Source: Opisthorchis felineus
Lineage: Eukaryota > Platyhelminthes > Trematoda > Opisthorchiida > Opisthorchiidae
Reading direction: 5' to 3'
NCBI GenBank assembly: GCA_004794785.1
Contig: SJOL01002116.1
Location: forward strand, 106,374-170,373
Length of the DNA stretch: 64,000 bases
This document shows positions 12,996 to 27,700 of this stretch, one piece after another. Position 1 is the stretch's first letter. Every line of letters starts with the position of its first letter. A program made the translations under genes and the position numbers. The notes beneath the pieces were generated by a model that saw only the letters and a program-made list of their open reading frames with translations, did no database searches and was not told the DNA's origin.

Positions 12996-14035
12996 GTTAA
13001 GTTTAGACAAGAGTTATTACTATCGCAGATATAAGTATACCTATAAATGCAGTCTGATGTGAAACCATCTTCGATGGCTTGGTCAAAACTCGTATCCCAA
13101 AACGAATTGTCTTGAATAGTGGAGTTTGAAATCTGGGATACCAGAAGTTTTTTCACTGAAACAGCCTTTGTAGAAGTTCAAAAAACCCAAAAACATTCCA
13201 TTTTAGATCATGGGGTAGTCAGGAACTTGACAGACGGACCTGGAGGACTTCTATCCACTTAGGTGCGAGAAGCTCGTAGAAGTGGCGTGTATCAAAACTT
13301 ACTCAACAGCTAAAAAAGAGGAAATTTTATCCTACCTTCTAATCAGTGCTTGACCTACTTCATTCTAAGGAATGGGAAAATCATCGGCCGTTCGGACAGT
13401 TGGATACAACCAGGTTACACCCTTGACGGCAAGTCAAGCAGCACCCTGTGGAACATTCGTATTGTAATATTTCGGTGAGAGACAAATGTTACACCGAAGC
13501 GTCAAGGAACTGATGAATGACACCGGGATATCTGGTGCTGGTGCCCATCGATGTATCATCATGTTCAGAGTACCTGATGGGCTGCAACAGGCTCTTGCAA
13601 TTTGGCCGCCGATCATGTTCCCTCTAGTTCAGGTCGGTGCCAAGGGCTCGCAAGCTACCCCGCATTCGGCTCCGCGCAAACCGCCCTCCAGTTATTTGCA
13701 AGCGTGCGTCGGGTCGGGAAGATCCGACTCAGATATCCATTGTTTATATATATATATAATATATTCATAATCAATGTGAATTAGTCACTAAAATAAAAAT
13801 TGACTTAGTCGTCCGATTACTGTTTCATCTTGAGTGGTCAAGCTGATTATGAGTGGAATGGGTTTCTAGCCCATCATGCTACTCGTATACCTCTTCATCG
13901 CTGAAGTTTGGATTGAAGTTTTGATTCATAAAAAGAACCACTGTTGTTATTTGAACAAACTGTGGTGTTCGATTACTGTTTACCCGGTTTACTCTCTAGA
14001 AAATGTACCTACCAGACGGAAACCATTTACAACTA

Positions 14036-14345
14036 AGATTTCGTCCCATAAGTGAGGCCAATCTGTGTTAAAGGGCCGAGAAACACTGTACAGCTGTTTT
14101 ATCTCCACTGCGAATCATAAGCAGTGCATATCTCACCAAAATCCTGGAAGATTCGAACCCGAGACCTTGCAACTAGCAGTCTGAACACTTTGCCGTTCGG
14201 TCAGCAGCGGCTGATTAGCAGCATGATTAACTAACAATTAGAGAGGATATAGAACCAGTCGTCCTTTAACCACAGAAAACACATCACTTGGTCACGCACT
14301 GGCCGGCTGCTCCAGTGACGACTTCTCAGATAGAAGTTTCACTCA
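14036..14345 (-). mobile_element. second SINE-like family (B), with a rearranged part
   Basis: The minus strand carries a B-box-like GGGTTCGAATC near 14155 and the body segment around GAAACACTGTACAGCTG. Relative to the copy at 35.7 kb, the 14240-14345 part (ending in GTGACGACTTCTCAGATAGA) lies in the opposite orientation, so one of the two is a compound or partly inverted copy. A partial relative starts at 14418 (GGATTTCGTTCTGTATGTGA). Confidence 0.5.
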
Positions 14346-15264
14346 TCTTGTGCAATTATTCTCCCCCTGAGCTATGTATAGACTGCTGATAGTTCGAGGA
14401 GATTTAGTAATTTTTCTTTTGGATTTCGTTCTGTATGTGAAGCCAATTTTTGCTGAAAGTTGCACTCAGTTTTACGCGTAACTTGCCTCCAGCTTACTCC
14501 GTTACAAAATGTTGTTTGTTAGTATCTTTGTACTTTAAAGACGGTTTGCACATCCACTGGAAATTCTGAGTGCTCAAACGAAACTGGCCGCAGCTATCAG
14601 CAATGCCATTCATACCTGATAGGCCAGAGTGGTTCCGGGGTCAATGGTCACAGAACTCATTGGGAGCATTAATTGTTAGGGAGCGTTTATCTTGGATACG
14701 GTTGTCAGAACGGATGACCTTGAAGGCAGAATAAATTGTGACCCCGAGGAACATTATTTTCTGACTGTGGGCTCGAATCCATTGCGTAAGTACAGTTACA
14801 TCTGACATTAAATTACCAACCGAGCGGCATGAACACTAAGCACTTCCTGACCGCATAACTATAGCCTGTTGACCCGATAAATTATAGTATCGAATGCGCA
14901 ACCTTCAACTTCCACAGGGAAATTGACAACAGGGAAATATGGTCAGATTTCAAACCTACTTTCGATTGCTTCAAAACCATTCTGTTTGTGATCTGACCTG
15001 TAAGTTGCCCACTCCAGCACTACTCTTGAACCACAGAGAAACCTAGTCAGCAAGTTAATCAGTCGGCCAAGCATATTCACCCTGTCCTACAGAGTCAGTA
15101 CCTGAGTTGTCCACAAATTCTGCTGAAGCAGATTTGATGTCAAGATACGCAGGCTCTATGAGCGTTCAATGCGGAGTAAATCCTAGGCTTCTACAATCTG
15201 CTTAAAAGAGATAAACATCAACACAAAGTGTAGATCATAAAAACCCTTCGCTAGTCTTGACAGA

Positions 15265-15350
15265 ACACACTGCTCATAATGCAGCTGAAAAACTCCTCAA
15301 CAGTCCACTAAACATTTCGCCCTTCTTCAGACTCATCAGGTTAGCGCGTG
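15265..15350 (+). repeat. 296-bp monomer fragment
   Basis: Short piece with ACTGCTCATAATGCAGCTGA, CAACAGTCCAC and TTTCGCCCTTCTTCAG. Confidence 0.6.
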
Positions 15351-18300
15351 ATCCTCTAACCTCCAAAAAAATAACGCTCATTGTATTCACCCCAGCATCT
15401 TGACATAACTTCAAAAGTTGACTTGCCTCATTCCACAACCTTGTTTTTAGCTGGATCCCTAGTCAAGAATTCTTACTTTATCGACCGTGATCCCTAGTGT
15501 GGTCGCGTTCGACACTAAGTTCGTAATCTATTTTTCTATCGCCTATGCGTATGCTATTGATTGGCGAACTTCGCATCCGTGAACCAATAAGAGTAGGGTT
15601 TTGCTTTCTAACGCTAGGTAGGATCTGCCGGCCAAGTCGATCGATCTGCAGTTGCTTCGTCTTCCCGGTCCTGAATTCCTGCCACTCGTCTGAATCGTTG
15701 TGGAGTATGCAACGTAAACAATGTGTTGTCTGACCCCGTAGAAATAGGAAAACTGGTAGCAGTCTGACATAAACAAAAATCACGGCACAAGAATCGCTGG
15801 CGTGATTCGCGGGGTGTGAAAAAGATCAGAATCTTGCTGGCGAAAACAATGTTTGGTTCTCATCCGCTACTTATAGCTAGTGCACCGTTCGAACGGTGAC
15901 TGTTGAATAGAGACACAGACATGATCGATCGGACAATTACCACGGCAATATTTTCTCCAGTGGAAACCTCAGTGCCCCTCAATACTATGCACGAGAGAAT
16001 CGGCAGTTGTAGGATGGCATTCGAGAGGGAATGAAAATGTTACTCTGATAACAGTCGATGAGGAATAGCAAAACATGTTTCCGAGAAAATTTCACGTCTG
16101 AATGAGTAAGATTTATCATTTGGACAGGCCATCAATAAAAATCGCTTTGGAATTTAGCAAGAAAACCCAGTAAAAGAACCGCACCGTCATGTCATATGAG
16201 AATCAACTTCGGGACATTTTCTCTCCGCGATACCTGTGCTCATAAAAAAAACTGCGCAAACTCTTGTGAAGATTGGTTTGGTAAAAATATGCACTAATTT
16301 GTCCTGTTCTCGTCAAGCCTGATCGCAGTTTCCATCGGTTGGCATTGTGATGATGTGTAGCACTTGTGAACTGCTGTTTTTCCTGCTCACTATTATCTCT
16401 TTTCCCCGTGTCAGTATCGGTCACACCATTGTACAAAGTTTGTTTTACTAAAAAATACTACAAGTTTCCTCACAAGGGACTTTGCGCTTTTTTTCGGAGT
16501 GACTGTTGTTGTGAACTTTCTGGATGAACAATGCTGGCTATCGCTAATCTACCCAACGTGAAGAAAATTTTTAGCAGCAAACACCGGACCTATCTTTTCA
16601 CTTCAGTTGATTGATATTACGCCTCCAGGAGATTTGTATATCAAGAAAGTAAAACCTCTTCTTTGTAGTAGCTTAGCAGAATAGGAACCTTCGAAATTTC
16701 CTCTCGTGAACCGTGAGTCAAAACCTCCTTGAATCGTTTTCTCTGTGACTTGTATCTGACTGAGATTAATCGATTTTTCTGTTCAGCTGAGGCTCATTAA
16801 GACCAATAACCCCTACAGATGTATGTAACTAGCAAATCGACATACAGAACTTTTATTGTGCACTGTACTTTGACGAGCCAAAGTTATCACTCCCGTACTC
16901 CTTTTAAAAGTCCCAAGCCCAATGGTCTCACAACCCAAAGCTAGCTGGACCCTGGTTGCCGTACTGTGTCACTGCCTTTTCACAATACTGCCAAATGTGG
17001 ATAACAGTGCTTGCAAACAGAATACCGTCTAGTAATAGACAGTCATCTGTTACAATACCTGGATGAGCAATTCAAAACCGAACAGCTAGGAGAACTGTAG
17101 GCCCATGCTAGTTGCGTTTTTCTAAAATCTTTCTTCGGTATAGCACTCTCTAATCACACCCGGATTCCGGTTTCTGTGGACCTGCATTCGGGCATCTTCC
17201 ACGGAGCTTGGAGGAATTGCTAGCTGCTCGAGTGAAACCAAACAAATATGGGAAGATTGCTTGGTATTCATCGTGAAAACTGCCTACAAGGTGGAAAAAA
17301 AGCAGATTGATAATCTTTCCTTACATCATTGAGCACAAGCCTTACGTAGCTTTTGTTGACATCCTAATTGTAGAGAAGAACAGCTGTGCAGCAAGAAGCT
17401 GACTACCATAAGCAGCCGGGTATGTTCTAGAGAGGTCCTCCTGGTTATCATTGATGAGAGGGACTTGCGCTGTGATTGCAGCCCCTGCTTTTAGAAGTGA
17501 CTGGACGTAACGACCCAGTTCATAAACTCAAAGCCTGCGATAATTGAATTGTCATCAGTTTTGGACATCGCGGACGCGATGTAAATTAATTCCGAGTACT
17601 TAGTATCCAACTCATAGTCGTTGGCCTTCTTTCCCTTACATGAAGGATGTTCAACGTCATATTCACTACAAATTCCGGTAAATGCGCACGATTTGCAAAT
17701 TTATGAAGACCAGCGGAATCGGGAAACTTATGACAAAGTTGCGGAAACTCCTAGGTGGAAACAGTCCTAAATTCTCCAAACCTGACGAGAAATTCATTGT
17801 GCCTTTCTGTCGGTTCACGGCTTGATTACATCAGTTTGGCGTCATTTAACTTTGCCATCCTTATTTCTTGGTCTTAGCGAAGCAAGACATTTAATGTTTC
17901 CGCTATGAAGTTTTCTGTCTTGGGCATGCGATCATGTCTGGCCATTATAATAGCATAGGAGTCGACGGATTCCCTTTTGTTCAATTGCTACGCAAGGTGG
18001 AGGAATTTTCAATGGGGAACCCCTCGAATAAAGTCTGGTCCTTTGGGGAGTTCACGTTATAGTTCTCCGTCAGCCACGGCCTAACTTGTGAACCTATAAA
18101 AAAGAGAAGTCGTATCTAGCCATTAATGGAATTCCAGTGCCTCCTTTGCTTGTGATGGGCCCGGTGGAATACGCCAGTATTCAAGTAGTATTCAAGCAAA
18201 ACCGGAATTGTCAAAGGAACAGGCTCGCTAAGCAAGTGAGACATAAAGCAAGTGCGACAGATTGAGGAGACCTCGTTGAACTCACCGAAGCATCAAATTT

Positions 18301-18364
18301 TGGCCTAGAACCCGGTGAACGCGATAACATGAGAAATACGTCACCCAGGGCTTGGTGGTGGTGG

Positions 18365-18396
18365 GTTACGCAGTTACGCAGTTACTCAGTTACGCA
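18365..18396. repeat. 8-bp minisatellite, four units
   Basis: GTTACGCA, GTTACGCA, GTTACTCA, GTTACGCA in a row. Confidence 0.9.
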
Positions 18397-19214
18397 ACTG
18401 AATGCCAGTGTGAATCTCTCAAAACAATAAAACACAGCAGACTGAGAGACCACAAATAAAGACGAGAAGTGAATTCTGAGAACAGGATAGACAGGCCCTC
18501 AATGGAGGACCTCTCTAGATTATTTACTTTGTGACGTTTTCATGCAGCGTCTAGCCATTGCTGTAGTTGATGGAATCCCTTAAACAAGCGGTTGTTCATG
18601 TAGGTGGCTGTATGATTGACTGGAGTCGTTCTCAAGATTATTATCCTATATCGGCCGCCATAAATCTAAGAAACCACTTTACTGACAACATGCCCCAATT
18701 CATATACACGAGTTCACTTGATTAGGTTCACTGGATTTCGCTCACAGTTCATTAAGCCTGAGTTTGTTTTGTTCACAGGATGAAACTCTAGCTGAGTCGG
18801 ATGTTTTCAATATCGGCAGATTGAGAATAGACCGACCGCGGATACACCACCGAGCATTGCTCCTAGGTTCATCACGATGGCTTCAGGTAAAGAGTTATAG
18901 ATGAAGCAAACATGGAGAAAGCAGATCAAGACAACTGTACCATCACCTCCACCGAGAGTGGTCTTACCAGCCAGCGGGAGCAGTTAGCATCAGGCGCGGT
19001 TATAGTCCCTTAAGTTTTAGAAGGTAAGGATGGCGTCATCCTGTAAGCCCGTGTAGTTAATGAGCAAAAATTGAGGCTTCCCAGCCGATACTCTTACGGA
19101 GGCTTTAAAAACCACTCATAAACTTGATGTTTCGTTTCTACGTTTGTTCAAATAACCACTTATCACACCTTAACTAATGGATTCCTACTTCTTCGGCATG
19201 AAGTAAATCGTGAC

Positions 19215-19462
19215 CATGAAGGAAAATGCTAACAAGGTTGCTGAAAACTCTTCGACCTTGTGAGTAGTTTCCTTCATGAAAATATACTGCGATATCTCGA
19301 ATATCGTACCAACTGAAACATGAGGCGGCCTGTGTGCAGCACATTCAGTTGAAGAACATCATGAACGAGAGATTCACTTGAGTCTCCCGTAAAAACCAAA
19401 TTGATTTGCAAACGAGTGTATTTGTCTAAATCATGATCAGTTTTCAGCAACCTTATGAGCAG
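19215..19462 (-). repeat. 296-bp monomer copy with foldback end
   Basis: The main part is a minus-strand copy (CATGAAAATATACTGCGATATCTCG and onward). A short plus-strand piece at 19215-19255 (CAAGGTTGCTGAAAACTCTTCG) abuts it, so the left end can fold back on the copy. Another minus-strand GTTTTCAGCAACCTTATGAG follows at about 19440. Confidence 0.8.
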
Positions 19463-21139
19463 TGTTCCATCAAGAAGCCCAAGACCTTATTTGGAACCTG
19501 TGCCACAAAAGCGATGTCCACAATGTCCAAAAATTATCCAGTTACACGATGGTGGTCCATGTGTTTGCAGGCGAGCGACTACATCCTAGCGTATCCTATA
19601 ATGGTTACTGCGGTGCTACTTAAATTCATAACTCACGTGTGTCATCAAGGTCATCATCAGAAACTCCCACTTTCCTGGCAAACATGGCCACCCAGGCCTC
19701 ACCATGAGATACCCAGCCGTCAATCGGAGTACAAATTTAACAGAGCAGCGTGTTACTGCACAACACAAGACTGTGTGTTTGTATGAAAATCAGGGCCACT
19801 GTCAAGACTGGATCTCCCGGTGTCACCCAACAGAAAACAGCAGTCAAATATGACAACAGTCAGTCTCATGCACAAACTAATACTAAGGCTTAACGGTGAG
19901 GTAGATTTGTGCAAGATCCTATCAGATACAATGAACAATTTGGGCAAATGAACCAAGGAAGTTTCTGTGGAGATAGTTCTGTTCAAAAACCGATGCTGAC
20001 GTGGACTTTCTGATGTTAAATTGATAAGATTCGCGCACAGTTTCACACATTCGTCGAACTAGATTATACGATTCCAGTGAATGTATGTAGAGATTTATGG
20101 TCTATCAAATCCTTTCATGTGACCGCCTGACCACCTGTGTAGCAATGTTCACTTATCACATTTCAATGTGGCCACCTAGAGCCCCGTTTTATCTATCTGG
20201 TTGCACGAGAACACTGCAAGGATTTGTGAACCTACACATGATCGAGTGTAACCGGAATCCAGGTGTGCTGCCAGCCTACGGGCGGTGGAACAAAACACGC
20301 CTTTACTGGGTTTGTTCAAACCATGTTGTTGACCAACTGGTTGCGATAAAATTGGATCACAAGCGTTCGCACGTGACCCATTCCAAAACAATCCACAACA
20401 CACGTGGAAGTTCCAATGAGCTGGTCATGTTGTAGGGGTTTCGGTCGCAATAACAATTAATGGCGCCTCTAGTCTATACTCTGCCACCACATTGACGTCC
20501 AAAATAGGGAGTTTTCCGGTCATAACCGGCAGGTGGTGATCGAGCTCGTGAGGAACCACAACTATTATGCATCTCTACGCATCGGTAAGTATCAAACTAA
20601 GTTAAACTGACAGAAGTGACGCTCCAGTGTGACCGAAGTTTCACGCGATTCTGAGTTATTCCGTCAAAACGTAAACCAACTACGCCGATGCTCACTTGCA
20701 GGTAACCGGACGAATTGGTCTTCCCAAGGTGGACAATACGGGCAAACACATACCCTGTGTTCACAAAGTGGAATGTAATATTCTGTTCATCACTCATAGA
20801 GACCACTTTAACGTGGAGAGAAATAAAATTCCCCATCGAAAAAACCGCCCACCCGGTTGATCTATTGGATACTTATCTGGAATGTCATTTCGGAGACCTG
20901 CCCTGGGAATTCAGCTGGCTGCCGGCGTCCATTCTCTCCGTCTGCTCTAGAAATGAAGATTGAGAGAAAAAGAACGAATACTTTCGAAAGTGTACGTCGG
21001 ATTCGCAAAGCAATGCTGGTGACAGAGATGCTAGACGCCTCGATGCTCAGCAAAAACCTAAAAATTGCAACCACAAATTCGGAAGAACGACAAAAGCGTT
21101 GTAAATCAGCGGAAGAGATTTTATCAATCATTCCATAGC
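19463..21139. other. no supported gene
   Basis: Several 80-117-codon frames overlap on opposite strands (20.1-20.4, 20.6-21.1 kb). A plus frame from an ATG at 20952 (MKIERKRTNTFESVRRIRKA) is protein-like but ends beside the GATA tract and matches nothing I know. Confidence 0.4.
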
Positions 21140-21228
21140 CTGATAGACAGGCAGAGGTGAATACACAGGCAGAAAATCAGACAGGGGCGGATAGACAGAC
21201 AAAACCTAGATAGATAGATAAATAAATG

Positions 21229-21777
<549 letters not shown>

Positions 21778-21779
21778 CT

Positions 21780-24700
21780 AAATCGGGGGAATTGTGCAAT
21801 ATTTGAATGTGGATGGAATGCCGTTTTTGAATGAAATATCATTAGGTTTCGTCAAACATCTGTTCACAGCCTCTGCAGTGTAATTTTAAACCTATTTAAA
21901 TAAGAGGTGTTCATCAGCCCATGAAGTTTATGTGAATTTTATGTTGTGCACAACTCTGTGGGAACTCTGAAGACAGTTACATTAGGAAGGAACGCACTTA
22001 AGCAAACGATGGCTGGAAGCTAGTTCTGAGAGCCTGAAAGAAACCTAGGTTTTTGGTGGCATGGCAAGCATACGTGAGAAAAATGCGAACCTTGTTTTAT
22101 GCCAACGCTTCAGAGGCCGTATCATTCTCCTCAGGAACCCGTCGAGGCCAAGTATAGAAAAATCGCGTTAGTATTTTGTGCGACATAACATCAAATTGAT
22201 TCTCTTACTTACTAGAGCGTCCGTTTCTTCATACACATCTTCATCGTACACATATAGGCAAATATTGTTACTTAAATAAACAGTCCTCAAAATTTCACCT
22301 CAGTTGGAGTAACATCGTTAGAAAGGGTTACGGGTCAAGCACGAATCACACTAATTTAGGGGAGCGCTGATGCTCCCAACCACCGGTACGTGTCATGCAA
22401 TACGACCGCAAAAATATCTGTGGTAAAGTGTGGTAAAGTTTGGGTGGGTTGAAGTTGAATTTTCCGGGTGTTTTGATCTCTTATAACGGGGACGGAAAGA
22501 GGGTGGGGTTTTTTTGTGGAAACTTTGGTAACAGTCTGGTTTCATTTTTTAGTATTCCGGTTCGTTGGTTTTATTTATTTTTAACAGGCTTCTAAAATGC
22601 TTTAGAATGCTTACGGATATAGTAGGGATAGTTGGACTCTTAAACGTCTAGGTCATGATGAACTATGCTGGCCACTGTCTCCCAGTCAACAACGATAAAA
22701 TTGCTAGCTAGTATAATTTCAAACCTGTTGAAAACTGCAGAAGTCTTTGCGTGACAGATCAGATAACTCTACATTCACCTTGGCAGCCCAACTCCAAGTG
22801 TTATAGAGCTCAGGTAACAATAAATCCGTCTATTATTTTCGAACTGCTCTCAGTGCTTGCAGCAACAGTAGAGGCAGTTGTGGCTCTTTAGACTAGGACT
22901 AGGAGTCTGATTTCCAAGAGGACTCAGTGGGTAACAGTTTGGGATAGGGATTTCTGGATGCTCCTTTTATACGTTAGTTTACCATCCCAGCTTTTTTAGG
23001 TGAAGGAAGGGACGGCCATAGAGTGTGATGGCGATATCTCAAGTAACGGCAGTTAACCTGAATGGGCTGCAGAGGGCGAAGAGGCTTAATCATGTGGTGA
23101 TGAGCGGCAGGAAGTTGCACAGTTGGAAGTGAACAGTTGTCAGCTTGCTCCTGCAGTCCGCCGCAACCTGCTTCACTCTGTATTGCATGGAGTTGCTGGG
23201 TAGAATTGAGGAAAGCTTGTTATATTTATAGCTGACAGGCATCATATTGGTCCCTGAAGTGCGGTACTGTTGGATAGCTCACAGAAAGTTTTGTATTATG
23301 GAGCCACTGAGCTGCGCAGATGCAGTCCAGCATTCTAAATACTGCTAATGTGGTAGTTTTGCGTGCATCAGAAGAAACCGGTCAGATGCATCTTAACATA
23401 CAACTGACTTATCAAGCCCTGATGAACCTCTGATGTAAGGGTGCTAATGAAAACTAACGCATTTTTCAGAGATCACAAGTCATATGTTTCACCAGTGTCC
23501 AAAAGACTGGTATGGAACTGCAGCCTTCAAAAATAAGCGATTCAGTATTTAACCCACCTACTTGAGCCGTAGGGTGGGCGGTCAGTCTGAACCTAAAAAA
23601 TTCCTGCAAAAGAGGAGCCTGAATTTTCGTTTGCTCTGGTAGCCATTTAGAGACTAGGGAGCACCACCGAGCGGTCAGGTGTTGGTCACGGAACCAATCC
23701 AGCCATCCCAGGGCGGCAAGAGTTTGAGGGCTGGGGCCCTTGGCTCTACGGAGCTTCCTTTATTGGGTTGAATGGAAAGATGGTTGGAAGATAGAGCCAA
23801 TCGAGCGCTTGGTCCAAGAAAGCAAAAGCGGTAGTGTGGTGAGTCCGATTAAGAGTGCAAACAATGAGATTATTTCTGGCGAAAGTGAGAAGTGGTTATA
23901 TCCAATCACGACTGGCTTAGTTATGGCCTTTTATATGTTCAGACGATAACCCTAGATATAGGGAGCGGGCGCAATACCGATGGAGCAAAAGGGACAGGTA
24001 AATAAATGAAACCAGTCGTTTTGTGAAACAAGAGAACTTTAAGATAATACAGGGCAGACGAAAAATGAGATCTAAACGGATAACATGAACGCTTAAGAAC
24101 CTTAGAGGTACAATTACTACAACAGTCGGGGATGCCATTCACGAAGAGAAGTGTTTGATAAAGGCAAACTGAATCCCTTAAGGATCCTAGCGCAACTTAA
24201 AATCGGGACTAGCGTATTTGACTCATGACAGCGTGGAGCAAACAATGCCTCAAGATATGCAAGCTGGGTGAAGTTCAGACAGCTCCATTCAAGATAGGCC
24301 CTGTGGAATCCAAAAGTTGTTACACAACCCGACTTAACGCGATGCATTCTACACTGAAGCCTTCTGTCCAGCCCTTGTTCAGTCCCCAGCTAGCACCGCC
24401 GCCAAAAATCTCCAACAAATCCACAGTTGCTGAAGCGTAACCAGCTTGCTGCCCTTCTTTACTAAGAAGGTGGCCACGAAGTCGCCGTATCGACCACAGC
24501 CTTTTTCACCAGCGCCAGCCACTGCACGCATAGCTCATTTTGCTCTGCGTTTCATTAGCTCCTTGACCTACCACCTTCTTTTGCCAATGTTTCCGGGTCA
24601 AATCCATCAAGTCAGTCCTGAGCAAAAGTTCCTTACGCATACACTCCTCGCCTGTTTATCAACAATTTGTTCGTCACCTTCCCAGGTTACCCACTACTAC

Positions 24701-27700
24701 TTAACAACCCATACCACACTTAGGAAGCCCTATCAGATTTACCCCCTGGAACCCTGATATATCTTTGACTTTTGCAAGATCTACCAATAAAATAACTATC
24801 AGATACGACTGCACCGGTTCTGCCAGTATCTCGAAAACAAACTGGTTTAATCAAGCATTTATCTTACACTTTCCAGTACCCTCTGCCCCGGACAGACATA
24901 CGACTCTCAAGTAAAACCGATAGCAAAGCGATAAATTTATCGGGAAGCACGAACCATCGTTTTGATTACCTCCGTGGGACCTGCCCCTTTTCAGCCCACT
25001 CCCTGCAACACATGGACATCTTAGTAATAATAATGTCTATCCGCAACGTATGGGTTGTATCCCACAAAGCACGAGTATAATGGTACGGTCGGAATAAAGG
25101 CGAGACTGACGACAATTGCAGATTCCTCGTAATGTGTGGAGGCGGGGCAGTCATTTCCAAACCTGGCACGATTTAAGCACAGTGGTCATTGAAAACGGGA
25201 AAACACAAGTGGCATATGGATATCATGGCGGTAACTCGAAGGTGAAAGGAAACCTGGCTTTGCACGTTATAAAACCTGACAGTTTTGAGCTAGAACTGGT
25301 GACCGATGCAGGAATGAGATGACTTTGAGCTTTCGGGTTAGCAGAATGACGATGACATACCACATGTAGGCCGAGCAGAGGGAAAGAGTTTTTCAACTCC
25401 TTGAGCCTCAAGTGCTTATTTTGGTCATATCCAAGCCTCACGAGAAAGATCAGCCGCTACTCAAGCTCATCCGCTACTCACTGCATTTTGTCATAAAGAT
25501 ATCTTGTCTGGTTACCGACATAGCTCACGCATACAGCCTGAGCTTGGGAGGCTTCCAGACAAATTTTACCTAAAATAATCTCAATTCGTACTCACTAATT
25601 TTGATGTGGGCCGCATCGCTATGGGAGCAATAATGCTTCTTTTGCCTTAAGAGATTTCGGGATGACTGACCCCTTTCGAAATTGGACCGCGATTTGACCA
25701 GGATACGCGCATGGTCAGTGAGACCACTGTACTGGCCTAATTTCGCCTGAGTGGAGACTCCGTTCCAGCCTAGGATGCTCTTAGATACCGCACTTTATCC
25801 CGCTAGCAGATGCTTTCCCTGGCACCGCGAGTTAGGACAGCCAAAAACTAATCGTGCTTAGTCAGTACATAAGATATCTATCCTATCTCCTGAAAAATAC
25901 CCTTAACCATCTCTAGAATATGCAAAAGCTTCGCTACAATCGGTATCACTTCTCCTGAAACAAAGAAGCGGTCTCCTGGTTACATCCACCTTCTCCCAAA
26001 CAGAGAACGGACCCTGTGGGCACCACTCCAGGACCCACTGCGATAGGATATTTGAGGCCCCCAGCCTCCACCAGGTGAGTGTCCCTAAACCAAAATGCAA
26101 CGGGAAAAAAACAAAGCACAAAATTTAACCAACTTGTTGTCTTTCCAAAAGCTGTTTTTTGGAACATTGGCCTTGAGAATACTGGAACCCGTCTACAGTA
26201 TCCTCACAAACGTTGAATGCTTCCATACCCTCATACCACAGAGAGCTGCTGGCTTTCGCATGGCCTTACTCCACTCCGATGGTGACATCTGATTAAAGCA
26301 CCACTATATCCAGGCACCAACCGGCCTTAGATGGTTACTCCCATTCGACAAAATAGCCAGAGTCCCCTCGCACTGCAGCCAGGAGGCTCTCCTTGCATAA
26401 ACAGCAGGCGTTTAACAGCCCCTGAAATAAGTGCCGTTATATTAACCTAGGTAAATATTTCTATCCTCATTGTGGCTGTTGACGGCTACTTTCTTACCGG
26501 AAGATTATTTTGGACTTCACCCGAGCTTTAGACACAGTCCTTTAAGGACTCCCGGTTCGTCAACGAGAAGCCTTGCAGAAAAGAACAGCATCCTGCTTAC
26601 TTTATGTATTTATCTTCAACCAGTCTAAACAGGCGTTGGTGATCTACCCATCCCGTTTGACACTACCGTCAGAGTCCTCTGATGATCACCACACACTTCC
26701 AAATACCTAACAGCTGGCTTTGTACCATGCTTCTACTTGAGTGTGGGCGTTACTTTAGGTTAATGAACTAAAGGTACGGTGCAGTGGTACTTCTAATTCT
26801 TCACCCTTTGTCACAGTGGCAATCACCAGGGCTACGGACTCAGACTGTTCTAGCAGAAGTAACAAGTTTGTCTATTGAGATCTCTTCACCTCATATTTGC
26901 CCTGCCCACATGTGCTTTGCATGCGAGGCGATTTGCTCTCCCCTACTGTCTCCGTGTGGCGTATCGACCGCCCTGCCGCAAAACTTATCCACTGATCCAA
27001 GACATGCTTACACCCATACGACAGTCATGCTCCTTCCTTCCGCCCCGTATCCTCACAATGCTATTGCCATACCTGAGGTGGTGAACATCTACTTAAGCTC
27101 AGCGCTACGTTCATGTTGCAACTATTCCACGCGTTTTTGTGCGGTGTCCAATCTAACCCCAAATTCCCAACGGAGCAGAAGACTCCACGGCAAACAACTC
27201 TCATTTAATTTGGTCAAACGTGCCCAGGTTCTGCTAACGCTCTGAATTTTACAATCAAAATTTCAATGTGTTCAGCACGTCTGAACATGGGTAGCGAATA
27301 GCGAGCTCGTCGGCCGGGATCAGAAAGCAGGGCTTACGATTAGAGATTAGCTCCGGAGTGATGGCTTCGAATATTTCCGCGTACAAATTTTTTAAATCCT
27401 TTTTTAAAGACATATGAAATGCGCAGTTTCCGACTTCACCTTCCCAGCTTCCGACCGGAGAAGTTTTCCGGCATATCACCGCGCCCACACCTGCGCAGAT
27501 AGCTCATAAAACCACTGGGCTAAGAAGCTAAGCAGCACCAGAGAACCATCTTGGATATCAGATCACACAGTCTAGTATAAGAGGTGCAAAACTGTTTTTC
27601 ACCGCCTCAGTGTGCCGCCGGGTGCGCCCGGTAAACTTCGTCATATGTAGTAAGAACCCATTCTAACGTGAGTGAGCGGCCAAATAAAACCCGTGTTATA

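Larger units (their letters stand above)
8381..14035. other. mostly unassigned sequence
   Basis: Apart from the monomer fragments listed, a family B relative near 8.7-8.8 kb and a TA-rich tract at 13742-13762, I see nothing recognisable. The frames at 10.7-11.0 and 12.2-12.6 kb are open on more than one strand or frame and have no known motif. Confidence 0.45.
14430..19214. other. mostly unassigned sequence
   Basis: Long stretch with frequent stops in all frames. Only the monomer fragment at 15.3 kb and the 8-bp minisatellite at 18.4 kb stand out. The frames at 15.5-15.8 kb overlap on both strands and are treated as chance. Confidence 0.5.

Noticed and set aside
13742..13762. TA-rich tract considered as a promoter
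   Set aside because: Simple sequence without an adjacent supported gene.
26784..27245. 153-codon plus frame
   Set aside because: GTG start, second overlapping open frame, low-charge composition and no family resemblance.
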